NCBI GenBank assembly: GCA_948144175.1 | Contig: CANXME010000803.1 | Span: 744,001-808,000 of the forward strand | Direction of reading: 5' to 3' | DNA from: Closterium sp. NIES-65 | Lineage: Eukaryota > Streptophyta > Zygnematophyceae > Desmidiales > Closteriaceae | DNA length: 64,000 nucleotides | Shown: piece after piece, positions 17,779 to 29,500 of the stretch | How the letters are laid out: the number at the start of each line of letters is the position of its first letter | Numbering within the stretch: position 1 is the first letter of the stretch | The notes under the pieces: model-generated | Told to the model about the DNA's origin: nothing | Databases searched by the model: none | Seen by the model: only the letters and a program-made list of their open reading frames with translations | Position numbers and translations under genes: made by a program

Positions 17779-20666
17779 GGACATAGGCGGTGCATCCCCA
17801 AACGCGAAGAGAGCGAGCAGTGGGCGTTTTCCCGAGCCAGAGTGTGGTTGGAGTGGTATCGGGAAGGTGCGGATGGGGGTAAAGGTTGTAGAGGAGGGCG
17901 GCGTGGTAGAGAGCGTATCCCCAGAGAGAGTGTGGAGCGTTGGAGTGGCTGAGGAGGCACCGAGTGATCTGCACTAGAGTGTGGTTGCGGCTCTCAGCTA
18001 TGCCGTTCTGTTGAGGGCTGTCAGGGAGGGTGAAGTTTTGCTGGATGCCTTCGGAGGAGCAGAAGGCTTTAAGCTTGTCGTTGCAAAATTCACCCCCCCC
18101 ATCCGAGTGAAGGCGCTTGACCTTGCGGTCAAAGGTGGTCTGTGCCTGCTTGACCCACGCCATGATGACCTCTGGAGCCTCAGCCTTAGTGTGGAGGAGG
18201 TGAACAGAGACGTATCGTGAGTGGTCATCCACGATAACTAGGAAGTAGCGATATCCACCTCGTGCAAGAACAGGGGCAGGGCCCCAGACGTCCATGTGCA
18301 CTAGGTCCAGTGGTGCCGCTGCGATTGTGGGTGAGGCAGTGTGGGGCTGTTGGCGCAGTTTGCTCTTGGTGCAATCAAGGCACGTGGGAGCGGGTGAGTC
18401 AGATGGTGGAGGAAGTGTGGCTGGCAGGCCGAGAAGAAGTTTCTTGGAGGCCATGTCAGCAAGCGTGCGGAAGTTTGGGTGCCCTAACCGATGATGATAG
18501 AGGATGGTCGGGTTGGAGAGGCTGCGACATGTGCATGGTGTGATGGGAGCCTGTGCTTGGGTGGTTGAAACCTGTGGGAGAGGAACGCGTAGCGTGTAGA
18601 GGCCGCTGCTATTGAGGGTGAAGCGGGCCAAGACCTTGTTGGTGAGTGGGTCAATGATGTCGCAGTGGTCCTCATTCTCCGAGAAGATGGTGCGTAGCCC
18701 TGCTTTCTGAATTTCTGTTTGAGCCACTAGATTGTGGCGTAGTGAAGGCACGCACATGCCAGTGACGGTGCCGGAAGGGAAGGCTGGGCATGGGACTGTG
18801 GAGGTGCCCTTGGCTAGGGTGGTGAAGCTGGAGTCAGCTCCCAAGAGAGGGATAGGTGCTGGATAGGGTTTGAAGGAGAGTGTCTCCTTGAGCACAGTGT
18901 GAGTGGCCCCACTGTCGAGTGTGAACTCTATGTACTGTGGTGCCTGTGATGAGTCGATGTACTGGGAAGTGGCTTCATTAATCATGGCAGTGCCAGGAAA
19001 CAACAGGTTGATACGCACATCAACAGGAGCACTGTCACTAGCACTAGCCGAAGAGGGGTCCTGGACCTCAACGAGGTTGGCCTTACGAGCGCGCATCCAG
19101 TTTGGCGGCTTCTTGTCAACCCCGTGGATGGCATACCACTCGTCGTCTTTCTTCTTGAAGCACGTGGCAAGGGGGTGGTTAGTGCCACCACACACTTGTC
19201 CCTTGCGGTTGCCATACTTGACGACGTAGGTGCACGGAGGAAAGCGGTTGCGCTGGAAAGGCGCCGAGGCAAGGGCCGCTGCAACACTTGCTAGGGGCAT
19301 GGGAGCACGGATGGCGTGTGCCTTGGCCTGAGCAGTGGAGTCTTTCTCGGCAGAGAGGAGTGCGGTGGAGACCTTAGCAAAGGTGAGGTCTTCCGCTGAG
19401 AGCGTGAGGAGCATCTTCCTCGTGACTTCATATGCCGAGGAGAGACCAACAAGAAGGGCGGCTGCAGGGGCTTGTTCGGGGAAGACTATACCCAGCTCCT
19501 TGAGTTCACCATGAATGGTCTGCACCTTGGCGATGTAGTCAGCCATTCCTGAGCAGTCCTCAAGGCGGACTTGAAACATGCTGGGGATGAGAATCGCCAC
19601 TCCGACCGCCGTCTTGTTCATGAACCGATCCTGGAGATACTTCCAGATGGCGTTGGAGGTAGGGTAGTTGTGGAACGTGTTGACAAGTTCGGGAGGGGTG
19701 GAGGCAATGAAGACGCTGATGATGGCAGCATCGGCCTTCTCCCACTTCCGGTACTTCTCAACAGCTTCTTCGTACGTCATCACGTCAGCATCACTTGAAG
19801 ATTCGGTCGGTTCACGGGGAAGAGTGGGCTGTTTCCCCTTGCCACGGTTGAGGAGGACGTCCTTGAGGTCAAGGCCCTGCACGTCACGGCTCAGGAGGTG
19901 CTTGTCAACTCCGTAGCTCCACGCCTTGAAGTTGGAGCTAGAGCCATCGGCTTCAAGGCGGAGCGGGGTGATGGGGTTCGCCATGGTGGAAGACGAGAAA
20001 GCCATGGTGGAGACCCCTTAACTTCTCGCGCGGAGCGCCGCTCTTAAGTCACCAATAGGAACTTGAGGTTTGGGGTTTCCAAAGGAGATTTTGAAGAACC
20101 GGAGGTTTAGGGTTTACGAAGGAGAATTTGACTGAGACGCCAATTTAGTGTCAACTACCTACTAGTCCTATTCCCACACACCCCCCCACACACCACCCTC
20201 AGCTTCGCGGCTACGCTGCTGCTCGGCTTCGCGGCTACACGGCTGCTCGGCTTCGCGGCTACGCTGCTGCTCGGCTGCGTTGCTGCACCTGTTCAGCTGC
20301 GGGAAAGAGGGGGGATGGGGGTAGGAGTGCAGATGCGGGGCGACGGGCGGCAGCCCGAAGATGACGCTGCGGGGCGACGGGCGGCGGCCCGACGAGAAGC
20401 TGCAGGGCGACGGGCGGCAGCCCGTCGAGGAGAAGAAGTGACGAATTGATGAAAACGAGTGTTAGGTTAGAGCGCCGACGATGCGCTTACCAGAGAAGTT
20501 TCCGTCGATGGTGACGGGAAGGTTTGGCGGGAGAAATTCCGCCGATGAATGTCGCGAATCAACGGCGACGAAATTGGCGATGGCTTCCCCGAGGTTTGCG
20601 GGACAAGTATCCGCAGAGATGAGAGGATCACGATCCGCGTATGCGGTTGAGCTGCTCTGATTACCA
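17779..20666 (-). mobile_element. Array unit 1 (incomplete)
   Basis: The leader runs 20,666-20,006 and the frame from 20,005 covers gag, protease and most of integrase. Identity with the other units stops at 17,779 at a short shared GGACATAGG, and unrelated flanking sequence follows. It is incomplete, as expected if a deletion, recombination or assembly join trimmed the array. Confidence 0.9.
20006..20666 (-). promoter_or_regulatory. Untranslated leader of the array element (type copy)
   Basis: This 661-bp leader recurs in every unit. It has three copies of a roughly 27-bp GC-rich unit (GCTTCGCGGCTAC...GCTGCTCG, about 20,201-20,282). It also has three copies of GGGCGACGGGCGGCAGCCCG or close variants (about 20,338-20,425), each able to fold as a small CGGGC/GCCCG stem-loop. 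The position between primer site and gag is where retroelement RNA packaging signals usually lie. That role here is inference. Confidence 0.6.
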
Positions 20667-20954
20667 TGTCAGAACTTGAGCTTAGAATCGATACTATAGT
20701 AGTGAGCTCAAAGCTCTTTAAGTACATCCGGAATGAGCAAGGTAGGGATGAGGAGGGAATCAGGAGGCAATCCTAGGGAATCAAGGGTAATCCCAAGGCA
20801 ATCTCCAATTGGTGGGTTGGAGATTGCTTGGAGATTACATTTGGGTTTGGTTGGGATGTGGGTGTACACCCAACCAAACACAAAGTGCAAACTACACTAA
20901 ACTAGGATATAAAAGTACAAGTACAAAATGTGAGATTGGGGCCTAACACCAACA
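20667..20954 (-). repeat. Array LTR 1 (288 bp)
   Basis: Minus strand TGTTGG...CTGACA. It is bounded on one side by the polypurine tract (AGGGGGGG) and on the other by a primer-site-like TGG...TCAGAGC. It contains a strong hairpin at 20,793-20,831 (CAATCTCCAA pairing with TTGGAGATTG) and a perfect palindrome GGGTGTACACCC at 20,860-20,871. A TATAAAAG box lies at about 20,910, but on the plus strand, opposite to the element's coding direction. Confidence 0.9.
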
Positions 20955-23900
20955 CCCCCCCTGAGGCGTCAATCGAACGCATGGCGGAGAAGGAGGAGCG
21001 CAGAGCCCCATGGCGCCAAGGAGACGATGGTGGGGAACCTTCCCAAGGGGCTTGGTGAACAGGTCAGCCAGGTTGCAGTCAGATGCCACGTATTCCACCT
21101 TCAGCTGCTCTTGTTGCACAAGGTGACGAATGAAGAAGTGCCGAAGTTCAATATGCTTGGTGCGGGTGTGATACACAGGGTCTTGAGAGATGTGGATGGT
21201 ACTCTGGTTGTCACACCAGAGGGTGGGGGCTGACTGAGGGAAGCCAAGCTCCTGGAGTAGGAAAGTGAGCCAACGGGCCTCCTGAGCAGCCATGGTGCCT
21301 GCGTAGAGCTCCGCCTCACAGGAGGAGAGGGAGACTGCAGACGACCTGGTGGAGCGCCAACTGACAGTTCCGCTCCCGAGGGTGAAGCAGTACCCCTGAG
21401 AGGAGCGCCGGTCGGTCTGGTCATCAGCCCAGGAGGAGTCTGTGTAACCTTCCAGGCGAGGAGGGGAGAGCCCACCGAGTGTGAGAACGTGGGACTTTGT
21501 GCCCTTAAGATAGCGCAGCACCCGCTTTGCTGCCTTCCAATGAAGATTAGTGAAGCGACCCGGGGCCACGTAACGAGAGAGAACACTGACTGGGTAGGCC
21601 AAGTCCGGTCGAGTGCACATCATGGCGTACATGAGGGACCCAACAAGTTCCGGGTATGGCTCATAGCAGGCCTCTGGTGTGGGTACAGCAGGAGCTGTAA
21701 GGAGGTGTTGCAGCGGCAGCGGGGTGGCAACAGGTATGCACAGCTCCATCTCAAACCGCTTGAGCACATTGTCGATGTAGAACTCCTGGGAGAGTGAGAT
21801 GGTGCGAGCCTTGCGATCACGAGTGATCTCCATTCCTAGGTAGTGCTTGAGGTCACCAAGGTCTTTCATCTGGAGGGCCTTGCTCAGGGCTGCCTGGACT
21901 GAGGTCATTTGGGCCGAGTCCTTGGCAACGAGGATAAAATCATCCACGTAGACTAGGATGTAGAATGGCTCAGAATGACGACGGATGAAGAGAGTCGGGT
22001 CAGCAGTTGAGGGGTGGAAGTCCAGGGAGAGGAGGACTTCTTTCACCTTGTTGTGCCATTCGCGAGGGGCTTGTTTAAGGCCGTAGACGGGGCGATTCAG
22101 CTTCCAGACAGTGTTGGGAGGGAATTCTCCTGGGAAGCCTTCTGGTCTGTTCATGAACACTGTCTCCTTGAGACGTCCTTGTAGGAAAGCGGAGGAGGCA
22201 TCCATGGATTTGATCTCAAAGTCTTCTCGAGCTGCAACATCCATGAGCGTTCGAATGGTGGGAGGTTTGGATGTGGGGGAGAAGATTAGGTCGAAGTCGC
22301 GGTACCGCTGCTGGGTGAAGCCCTTGGCTACGTAACGCGCTTTGAACACCGGTGCCTCGTCTGGGAGCTGTTTTACACGGAACAACCACTTGCCCCCGAC
22401 GATGTTGACTCCTGGAGGTGGAGTCTCGTCATCGAAAGAGTGGTTGCGAGTGAATGCTGCAATCTCCGCGTCCATGGCAGCACGCCATTCGGCAGCATGA
22501 TGGCCTGAGAGAGCCTCTTGGACGGTGAGAGGGATAGGGATGGTCGGGTTCTCCGCGAGGTTGAGGGAGGGTGAGCCAGTGATATCGGGGAAGATGTGTG
22601 AGAGCTGAGGAATGACTGCATGGAGATCACACAGCTCCTCATGCCTGTCTTCTAGAAGGGTAGAGGGCACATCCCCCCCAGCAGGAGGAGGCGGTGTGAT
22701 CATTGTGTATCGAAGAACCATTGCGAGTGGAAGAGCAGCGCGATGGGAGCGGGTGCCATGAGCCACCGGTGAGGAGGGCGGGGCAGGCGGTGTCGGAGAG
22801 GGTGACTTAGGAGGCTTGGGTGGGGGAATGGGCCGCCGGCGGTACGTGATCAGCTCGGGCGACTGTGGGAGAGCGGGTTCCTCTGTGGTGGGGGGAACTG
22901 GGGGAGGAGGTGGGGCCGGAGGGTGGGACCGCCGATGGTAGGTGATAGGTGCGCTCGGAGGGGGCGGCGCAGCGGGAAGTGAGGAAGGTGAGGGGGGGGG
23001 CGGAGCAGCCGCCGAAGACACCGGTGAGGCCGGGTCAGAGACCTCAGAGGGAGATGGTGGGATGGCAGGAGAGGGAGGAGGTGAGGGGGCAGGAGCAGGC
23101 GGGAGGTCGGGAGGCGCGTCAAAGTCTGCCCACACGAGGGAGGGTGGATCAGGGAGAGGGTCCCGTCCCGAAGGGGAGTAGAATGGGCGGGTCTCATCAA
23201 AGACAACGTCGCGGCTCCTGACCAACTGTTGAGTGGAGGGATTGAGGAAGAGGTAGTCAGGTGAGTCGGCGTTGTGCCCAAGGTAGATGCACGTTTGAGT
23301 CTTGGGACCGAGCTTGCCACCGTTCTGGCGTCGAGCCGGAGGGTTGAGGAGGACATAGGCGGTGCATCCCCAAACGCGAAGAGAGCGAGCAGTGGGCGTT
23401 TTCCCGAGCCAGAGTGTGGTTGGAGTGGTATCGGGAAGGTGCGGATGGGGGTAAAGGTTGTAGAGGAGGGCGGCGTGGTAGAGAGCGTATCCCCAGAGAG
23501 AGTGTGGAGCGTTGGAGTGGCTGAGGAGGCACCGAGTGATCTGCACTAGAGTGTGGTTGCGGCTCTCAGCTATGCCGTTCTGTTGAGGGCTGTCAGGGAG
23601 GGTGAAGTTTTGCTGGATGCCTTCGGAGGAGCAGAAGGCTTTAAGCTTGTCGTTGCAAAATTCACCCCCCCCATCCGAGTGAAGGCGCTTGACCTTGCGG
23701 TCAAAGGTGGTCTGTGCCTGCTTGACCCACGCCATGATGACCTCTGGAGCCTCAGCCTTAGTGTGGAGGAGGTGAACAGAGACGTATCGTGAGTGGTCAT
23801 CCACGATAACTAGGAAGTAGCGATATCCACCTCGTGCAAGAACAGGGGCAGGGCCCCAGACGTCCATGTGCACTAGGTCCAGTGGTGCCGCTGCGATTGT

Positions 23901-25577
23901 GGGTGAGGCAGTGTGGGGCTGTTGGCGCAGTTTGCTCTTGGTGCAATCAAGGCACGTGGGAGCGGGTGAGTCAGATGGTGGAGGAAGTGTGGCTGGCAGG
24001 CCGAGAAGAAGTTTCTTGGAGGCCATGTCAGCAAGCGTGCGGAAGTTTGGGTGCCCTAACCGATGATGATAGAGGATGGTCGGGTTGGAGAGGCTGCGAC
24101 ATGTGCATGGTGTGATGGGAGCCTGTGCTTGGGTGGTTGAAACCTGTGGGAGAGGAACGCGTAGCGTGTAGAGGCCGCTGCTATTGAGGGTGAAGCGGGC
24201 CAAGACCTTGTTGGTGAGTGGGTCAATGATGTCGCAGTGGTCCTCATTCTCCGAGAAGATGGTGCGTAGCCCTGCTTTCTGAATTTCTGTTTGAGCCACT
24301 AGATTGTGGCGTAGTGAAGGCACGCACATGCCAGTGACGGTGCCGGAAGGGAAGGCTGGGCATGGGACTGTGGAGGTGCCCTTGGCTAGGGTGGTGAAGC
24401 TGGAGTCAGCTCCCAAGAGAGGGATAGGTGCTGGATAGGGTTTGAAGGAGAGTGTCTCCTTGAGCACAGTGTGAGTGGCCCCACTGTCGAGTGTGAACTC
24501 TATGTACTGTGGTGCCTGTGATGAGTCGATGTACTGGGAAGTGGCTTCATTAATCATGGCAGTGCCAGGAAACAACAGGTTGATACGCACATCAACAGGA
24601 GCACTGTCACTAGCACTAGCCGAAGAGGGGTCCTGGACCTCAACGAGGTTGGCCTTACGAGCGCGCATCCAGTTTGGCGGCTTCTTGTCAACCCCGTGGA
24701 TGGCATACCACTCGTCGTCTTTCTTCTTGAAGCACGTGGCAAGGGGGTGGTTAGTGCCACCACACACTTGTCCCTTGCGGTTGCCATACTTGACGACGTA
24801 GGTGCACGGAGGAAAGCGGTTGCGCTGGAAAGGCGCCGAGGCAAGGGCCGCTGCAACACTTGCTAGGGGCATGGGAGCACGGATGGCGTGTGCCTTGGCC
24901 TGAGCAGTGGAGTCTTTCTCGGCAGAGAGGAGTGCGGTGGAGACCTTAGCAAAGGTGAGGTCTTCCGCTGAGAGCGTGAGGAGCATCTTCCTCGTGACTT
25001 CATATGCCGAGGAGAGACCAACAAGAAGGGCGGCTGCAGGGGCTTGTTCGGGGAAGACTATACCCAGCTCCTTGAGTTCACCATGAATGGTCTGCACCTT
25101 GGCGATGTAGTCAGCCATTCCTGAGCAGTCCTCAAGGCGGACTTGAAACATGCTGGGGATGAGAATCGCCACTCCGACCGCCGTCTTGTTCATGAACCGA
25201 TCCTGGAGATACTTCCAGATGGCGTTGGAGGTAGGGTAGTTGTGGAACGTGTTGACAAGTTCGGGAGGGGTGGAGGCAATGAAGACGCTGATGATGGCAG
25301 CATCGGCCTTCTCCCACTTCCGGTACTTCTCAACAGCTTCTTCGTACGTCATCACGTCAGCATCACTTGAAGATTCGGTCGGTTCACGGGGAAGAGTGGG
25401 CTGTTTCCCCTTGCCACGGTTGAGGAGGACGTCCTTGAGGTCAAGGCCCTGCACGTCACGGCTCAGGAGGTGCTTGTCAACTCCGTAGCTCCACGCCTTG
25501 AAGTTGGAGCTAGAGCCATCGGCTTCAAGGCGGAGCGGGGTGATGGGGTTCGCCATGGTGGAAGACGAGAAAGCCAT
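20943..25577 (-). CDS. Array unit 2: intact copia polyprotein (1,544 aa)
   Basis: One frame from the ATG at 25577 encodes the whole Ty1/copia polyprotein. In order: gag (about 1-330) with a zinc-knuckle-like CX13CX4HX4C segment around 260-290; aspartic protease DSGATH with Asp364; GAG-pre-integrase HHRLGHPN; integrase Asp572 (HMDVWGP), Asp635 (HSDGGGEF) and Glu671 (GIAESRN), again D,D35E; a proline-rich linker (about 780-960); reverse transcriptase with FLQGRLKE and YVDD at 1210-1213; and RNase H (YTDSSWADD, SSCEAELYA, WCDNQSTIHI) to about 1510. The stop codon and last three residues (Cys-Trp-Cys) fall inside the adjoining LTR. A second ATG nine codons in (MANPITP) is an alternative start. 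Length and order are normal for a complete copia element. No internal break is seen, so it looks whole. Particles would form in the cytoplasm. Confidence 0.95.
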   Translation of the reverse strand: MAFSSSTMANPITPLRLEADGSSSNFKAWSYGVDKHLLSRDVQGLDLKDVLLNRGKGKQPTLPREPTESSSDADVMTYEEAVEKYRKWEKADAAIISVFIASTPPELVNTFHNYPTSNAIWKYLQDRFMNKTAVGVAILIPSMFQVRLEDCSGMADYIAKVQTIHGELKELGIVFPEQAPAAALLVGLSSAYEVTRKMLLTLSAEDLTFAKVSTALLSAEKDSTAQAKAHAIRAPMPLASVAAALASAPFQRNRFPPCTYVVKYGNRKGQVCGGTNHPLATCFKKKDDEWYAIHGVDKKPPNWMRARKANLVEVQDPSSASASDSAPVDVRINLLFPGTAMINEATSQYIDSSQAPQYIEFTLDSGATHTVLKETLSFKPYPAPIPLLGADSSFTTLAKGTSTVPCPAFPSGTVTGMCVPSLRHNLVAQTEIQKAGLRTIFSENEDHCDIIDPLTNKVLARFTLNSSGLYTLRVPLPQVSTTQAQAPITPCTCRSLSNPTILYHHRLGHPNFRTLADMASKKLLLGLPATLPPPSDSPAPTCLDCTKSKLRQQPHTASPTIAAAPLDLVHMDVWGPAPVLARGGYRYFLVIVDDHSRYVSVHLLHTKAEAPEVIMAWVKQAQTTFDRKVKRLHSDGGGEFCNDKLKAFCSSEGIQQNFTLPDSPQQNGIAESRNHTLVQITRCLLSHSNAPHSLWGYALYHAALLYNLYPHPHLPDTTPTTLWLGKTPTARSLRVWGCTAYVLLNPPARRQNGGKLGPKTQTCIYLGHNADSPDYLFLNPSTQQLVRSRDVVFDETRPFYSPSGRDPLPDPPSLVWADFDAPPDLPPAPAPSPPPSPAIPPSPSEVSDPASPVSSAAAPPPPSPSSLPAAPPPPSAPITYHRRSHPPAPPPPPVPPTTEEPALPQSPELITYRRRPIPPPKPPKSPSPTPPAPPSSPVAHGTRSHRAALPLAMVLRYTMITPPPPAGGDVPSTLLEDRHEELCDLHAVIPQLSHIFPDITGSPSLNLAENPTIPIPLTVQEALSGHHAAEWRAAMDAEIAAFTRNHSFDDETPPPGVNIVGGKWLFRVKQLPDEAPVFKARYVAKGFTQQRYRDFDLIFSPTSKPPTIRTLMDVAAREDFEIKSMDASSAFLQGRLKETVFMNRPEGFPGEFPPNTVWKLNRPVYGLKQAPREWHNKVKEVLLSLDFHPSTADPTLFIRRHSEPFYILVYVDDFILVAKDSAQMTSVQAALSKALQMKDLGDLKHYLGMEITRDRKARTISLSQEFYIDNVLKRFEMELCIPVATPLPLQHLLTAPAVPTPEACYEPYPELVGSLMYAMMCTRPDLAYPVSVLSRYVAPGRFTNLHWKAAKRVLRYLKGTKSHVLTLGGLSPPRLEGYTDSSWADDQTDRRSSQGYCFTLGSGTVSWRSTRSSAVSLSSCEAELYAGTMAAQEARWLTFLLQELGFPQSAPTLWCDNQSTIHISQDPVYHTRTKHIELRHFFIRHLVQQEQLKVEYVASDCNLADLFTKPLGKVPHHRLLGAMGLCAPPSPPCVRLTPQGGCWC

Positions 25578-26238
25578 GGTGGAGACCCCTTAACTTCTCG
25601 CGCGGAGCGCCGCTCTTAAGTCACCAATAGGAACTTGAGGTTTGGGGTTTCCAAAGGAGATTTTGAAGAACCGGAGGTTTAGGGTTTACGAAGGAGAATT
25701 TGACTGAGACGCCAATTTAGTGTCAACTACCTACTAGTCCTATTCCCACACACCCCCCCACACACCACCCTCAGCTTCGCGGCTACGCTGCTGCTCGGCT
25801 TCGCGGCTACACGGCTGCTCGGCTTCGCGGCTACGCTGCTGCTCGGCTGCGTTGCTGCACCTGTTCAGCTGCGGGAAAGAGGGGGGATGGGGGTAGGAGT
25901 GCAGATGCGGGGCGACGGGCGGCAGCCCGAAGATGACGCTGCGGGGCGACGGGCGGCGGCCCGACGAGAAGCTGCAGGGCGACGGGCGGCAGCCCGTCGA
26001 GGAGAAGAAGTGACGAATTGATGAAAACGAGTGTTAGGTTAGAGCGCCGACGATGCGCTTACCAGAGAAGTTTCCGTCGATGGTGACGGGAAGGTTTGGC
26101 GGGAGAAATTCCGCCGATGAATGTCGCGAATCAACGGCGACGAAATTGGCGATGGCTTCCCCGAGGTTTGCGGGACAAGTATCCGCAGAGATGAGAGGAT
26201 CACGATCCGCGTATGCGGTTGAGCTGCTCTGATTACCA

Positions 26239-26526
26239 TGTCAGAACTTGAGCTTAGAATCGATACTATAGTAGTGAGCTCAAAGCTCTTTAAGTACATC
26301 CGGAATGAGCAAGGTAGGGATGAGGAGGGAATCAGGAGGCAATCCTAGGGAATCAAGGGTAATCCCAAGGCAATCTCCAATTGGTGGGTTGGAGATTGCT
26401 TGGAGATTACATTTGGGTTTGGTTGGGATGTGGGTGTACACCCAACCAAACACAAAGTGCAAACTACACTAAACTAGGATATAAAAGTACAAGTACAAAA
26501 TGTGAGATTGGGGCCTAACACCAACA
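26239..26526 (-). repeat. Array LTR 2
   Basis: Shared between the leader of unit 2 and the 3' end of unit 3. It is 288 bp and identical to LTR 1 wherever I compared them. Confidence 0.9.
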
Positions 26527-29500
26527 CCCCCCCTGAGGCGTCAATCGAACGCATGGCGGAGAAGGAGGAGCGCAGAGCCCCATGGCGCCAAGGAGACGAT
26601 GGTGGGGAACCTTCCCAAGGGGCTTGGTGAACAGGTCAGCCAGGTTGCAGTCAGATGCCACGTATTCCACCTTCAGCTGCTCTTGTTGCACAAGGTGACG
26701 AATGAAGAAGTGCCGAAGTTCAATATGCTTGGTGCGGGTGTGATACACAGGGTCTTGAGAGATGTGGATGGTACTCTGGTTGTCACACCAGAGGGTGGGG
26801 GCTGACTGAGGGAAGCCAAGCTCCTGGAGTAGGAAAGTGAGCCAACGGGCCTCCTGAGCAGCCATGGTGCCTGCGTAGAGCTCCGCCTCACAGGAGGAGA
26901 GGGAGACTGCAGACGACCTGGTGGAGCGCCAACTGACAGTTCCGCTCCCGAGGGTGAAGCAGTACCCCTGAGAGGAGCGCCGGTCGGTCTGGTCATCAGC
27001 CCAGGAGGAGTCTGTGTAACCTTCCAGGCGAGGAGGGGAGAGCCCACCGAGTGTGAGAACGTGGGACTTTGTGCCCTTAAGATAGCGCAGCACCCGCTTT
27101 GCTGCCTTCCAATGAAGATTAGTGAAGCGACCCGGGGCCACGTAACGAGAGAGAACACTGACTGGGTAGGCCAAGTCCGGTCGAGTGCACATCATGGCGT
27201 ACATGAGGGACCCAACAAGTTCCGGGTATGGCTCATAGCAGGCCTCTGGTGTGGGTACAGCAGGAGCTGTAAGGAGGTGTTGCAGCGGCAGCGGGGTGGC
27301 AACAGGTATGCACAGCTCCATCTCAAACCGCTTGAGCACATTGTCGATGTAGAACTCCTGGGAGAGTGAGATGGTGCGAGCCTTGCGATCACGAGTGATC
27401 TCCATTCCTAGGTAGTGCTTGAGGTCACCAAGGTCTTTCATCTGGAGGGCCTTGCTCAGGGCTGCCTGGACTGAGGTCATTTGGGCCGAGTCCTTGGCAA
27501 CGAGGATAAAATCATCCACGTAGACTAGGATGTAGAATGGCTCAGAATGACGACGGATGAAGAGAGTCGGGTCAGCAGTTGAGGGGTGGAAGTCCAGGGA
27601 GAGGAGGACTTCTTTCACCTTGTTGTGCCATTCGCGAGGGGCTTGTTTAAGGCCGTAGACGGGGCGATTCAGCTTCCAGACAGTGTTGGGAGGGAATTCT
27701 CCTGGGAAGCCTTCTGGTCTGTTCATGAACACTGTCTCCTTGAGACGTCCTTGTAGGAAAGCGGAGGAGGCATCCATGGATTTGATCTCAAAGTCTTCTC
27801 GAGCTGCAACATCCATGAGCGTTCGAATGGTGGGAGGTTTGGATGTGGGGGAGAAGATTAGGTCGAAGTCGCGGTACCGCTGCTGGGTGAAGCCCTTGGC
27901 TACGTAACGCGCTTTGAACACCGGTGCCTCGTCTGGGAGCTGTTTTACACGGAACAACCACTTGCCCCCGACGATGTTGACTCCTGGAGGTGGAGTCTCG
28001 TCATCGAAAGAGTGGTTGCGAGTGAATGCTGCAATCTCCGCGTCCATGGCAGCACGCCATTCGGCAGCATGATGGCCTGAGAGAGCCTCTTGGACGGTGA
28101 GAGGGATAGGGATGGTCGGGTTCTCCGCGAGGTTGAGGGAGGGTGAGCCAGTGATATCGGGGAAGATGTGTGAGAGCTGAGGAATGACTGCATGGAGATC
28201 ACACAGCTCCTCATGCCTGTCTTCTAGAAGGGTAGAGGGCACATCCCCCCCAGCAGGAGGAGGCGGTGTGATCATTGTGTATCGAAGAACCATTGCGAGT
28301 GGAAGAGCAGCGCGATGGGAGCGGGTGCCATGAGCCACCGGTGAGGAGGGCGGGGCAGGCGGTGTCGGAGAGGGTGACTTAGGAGGCTTGGGTGGGGGAA
28401 TGGGCCGCCGGCGGTACGTGATCAGCTCGGGCGACTGTGGGAGAGCGGGTTCCTCTGTGGTGGGGGGAACTGGGGGAGGAGGTGGGGCCGGAGGGTGGGA
28501 CCGCCGATGGTAGGTGATAGGTGCGCTCGGAGGGGGCGGCGCAGCGGGAAGTGAGGAAGGTGAGGGGGGGGGGCGGAGCAGCCGCCGAAGACACCGGTGA
28601 GGCCGGGTCAGAGACCTCAGAGGGAGATGGTGGGATGGCAGGAGAGGGAGGAGGTGAGGGGGCAGGAGCAGGCGGGAGGTCGGGAGGCGCGTCAAAGTCT
28701 GCCCACACGAGGGAGGGTGGATCAGGGAGAGGGTCCCGTCCCGAAGGGGAGTAGAATGGGCGGGTCTCATCAAAGACAACGTCGCGGCTCCTGACCAACT
28801 GTTGAGTGGAGGGATTGAGGAAGAGGTAGTCAGGTGAGTCGGCGTTGTGCCCAAGGTAGATGCACGTTTGAGTCTTGGGACCGAGCTTGCCACCGTTCTG
28901 GCGTCGAGCCGGAGGGTTGAGGAGGACATAGGCGGTGCATCCCCAAACGCGAAGAGAGCGAGCAGTGGGCGTTTTCCCGAGCCAGAGTGTGGTTGGAGTG
29001 GTATCGGGAAGGTGCGGATGGGGGTAAAGGTTGTAGAGGAGGGCGGCGTGGTAGAGAGCGTATCCCCAGAGAGAGTGTGGAGCGTTGGAGTGGCTGAGGA
29101 GGCACCGAGTGATCTGCACTAGAGTGTGGTTGCGGCTCTCAGCTATGCCGTTCTGTTGAGGGCTGTCAGGGAGGGTGAAGTTTTGCTGGATGCCTTCGGA
29201 GGAGCAGAAGGCTTTAAGCTTGTCGTTGCAAAATTCACCCCCCCCATCCGAGTGAAGGCGCTTGACCTTGCGGTCAAAGGTGGTCTGTGCCTGCTTGACC
29301 CACGCCATGATGACCTCTGGAGCCTCAGCCTTAGTGTGGAGGAGGTGAACAGAGACGTATCGTGAGTGGTCATCCACGATAACTAGGAAGTAGCGATATC
29401 CACCTCGTGCAAGAACAGGGGCAGGGCCCCAGACGTCCATGTGCACTAGGTCCAGTGGTGCCGCTGCGATTGTGGGTGAGGCAGTGTGGGGCTGTTGGCG

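Noticed and set aside
17998-18228. A short secreted or toxin-like protein suggested by repeated small minus-strand frames
   Set aside because: It overlaps integrase in another phase and appears only because integrase is repeated in the array.
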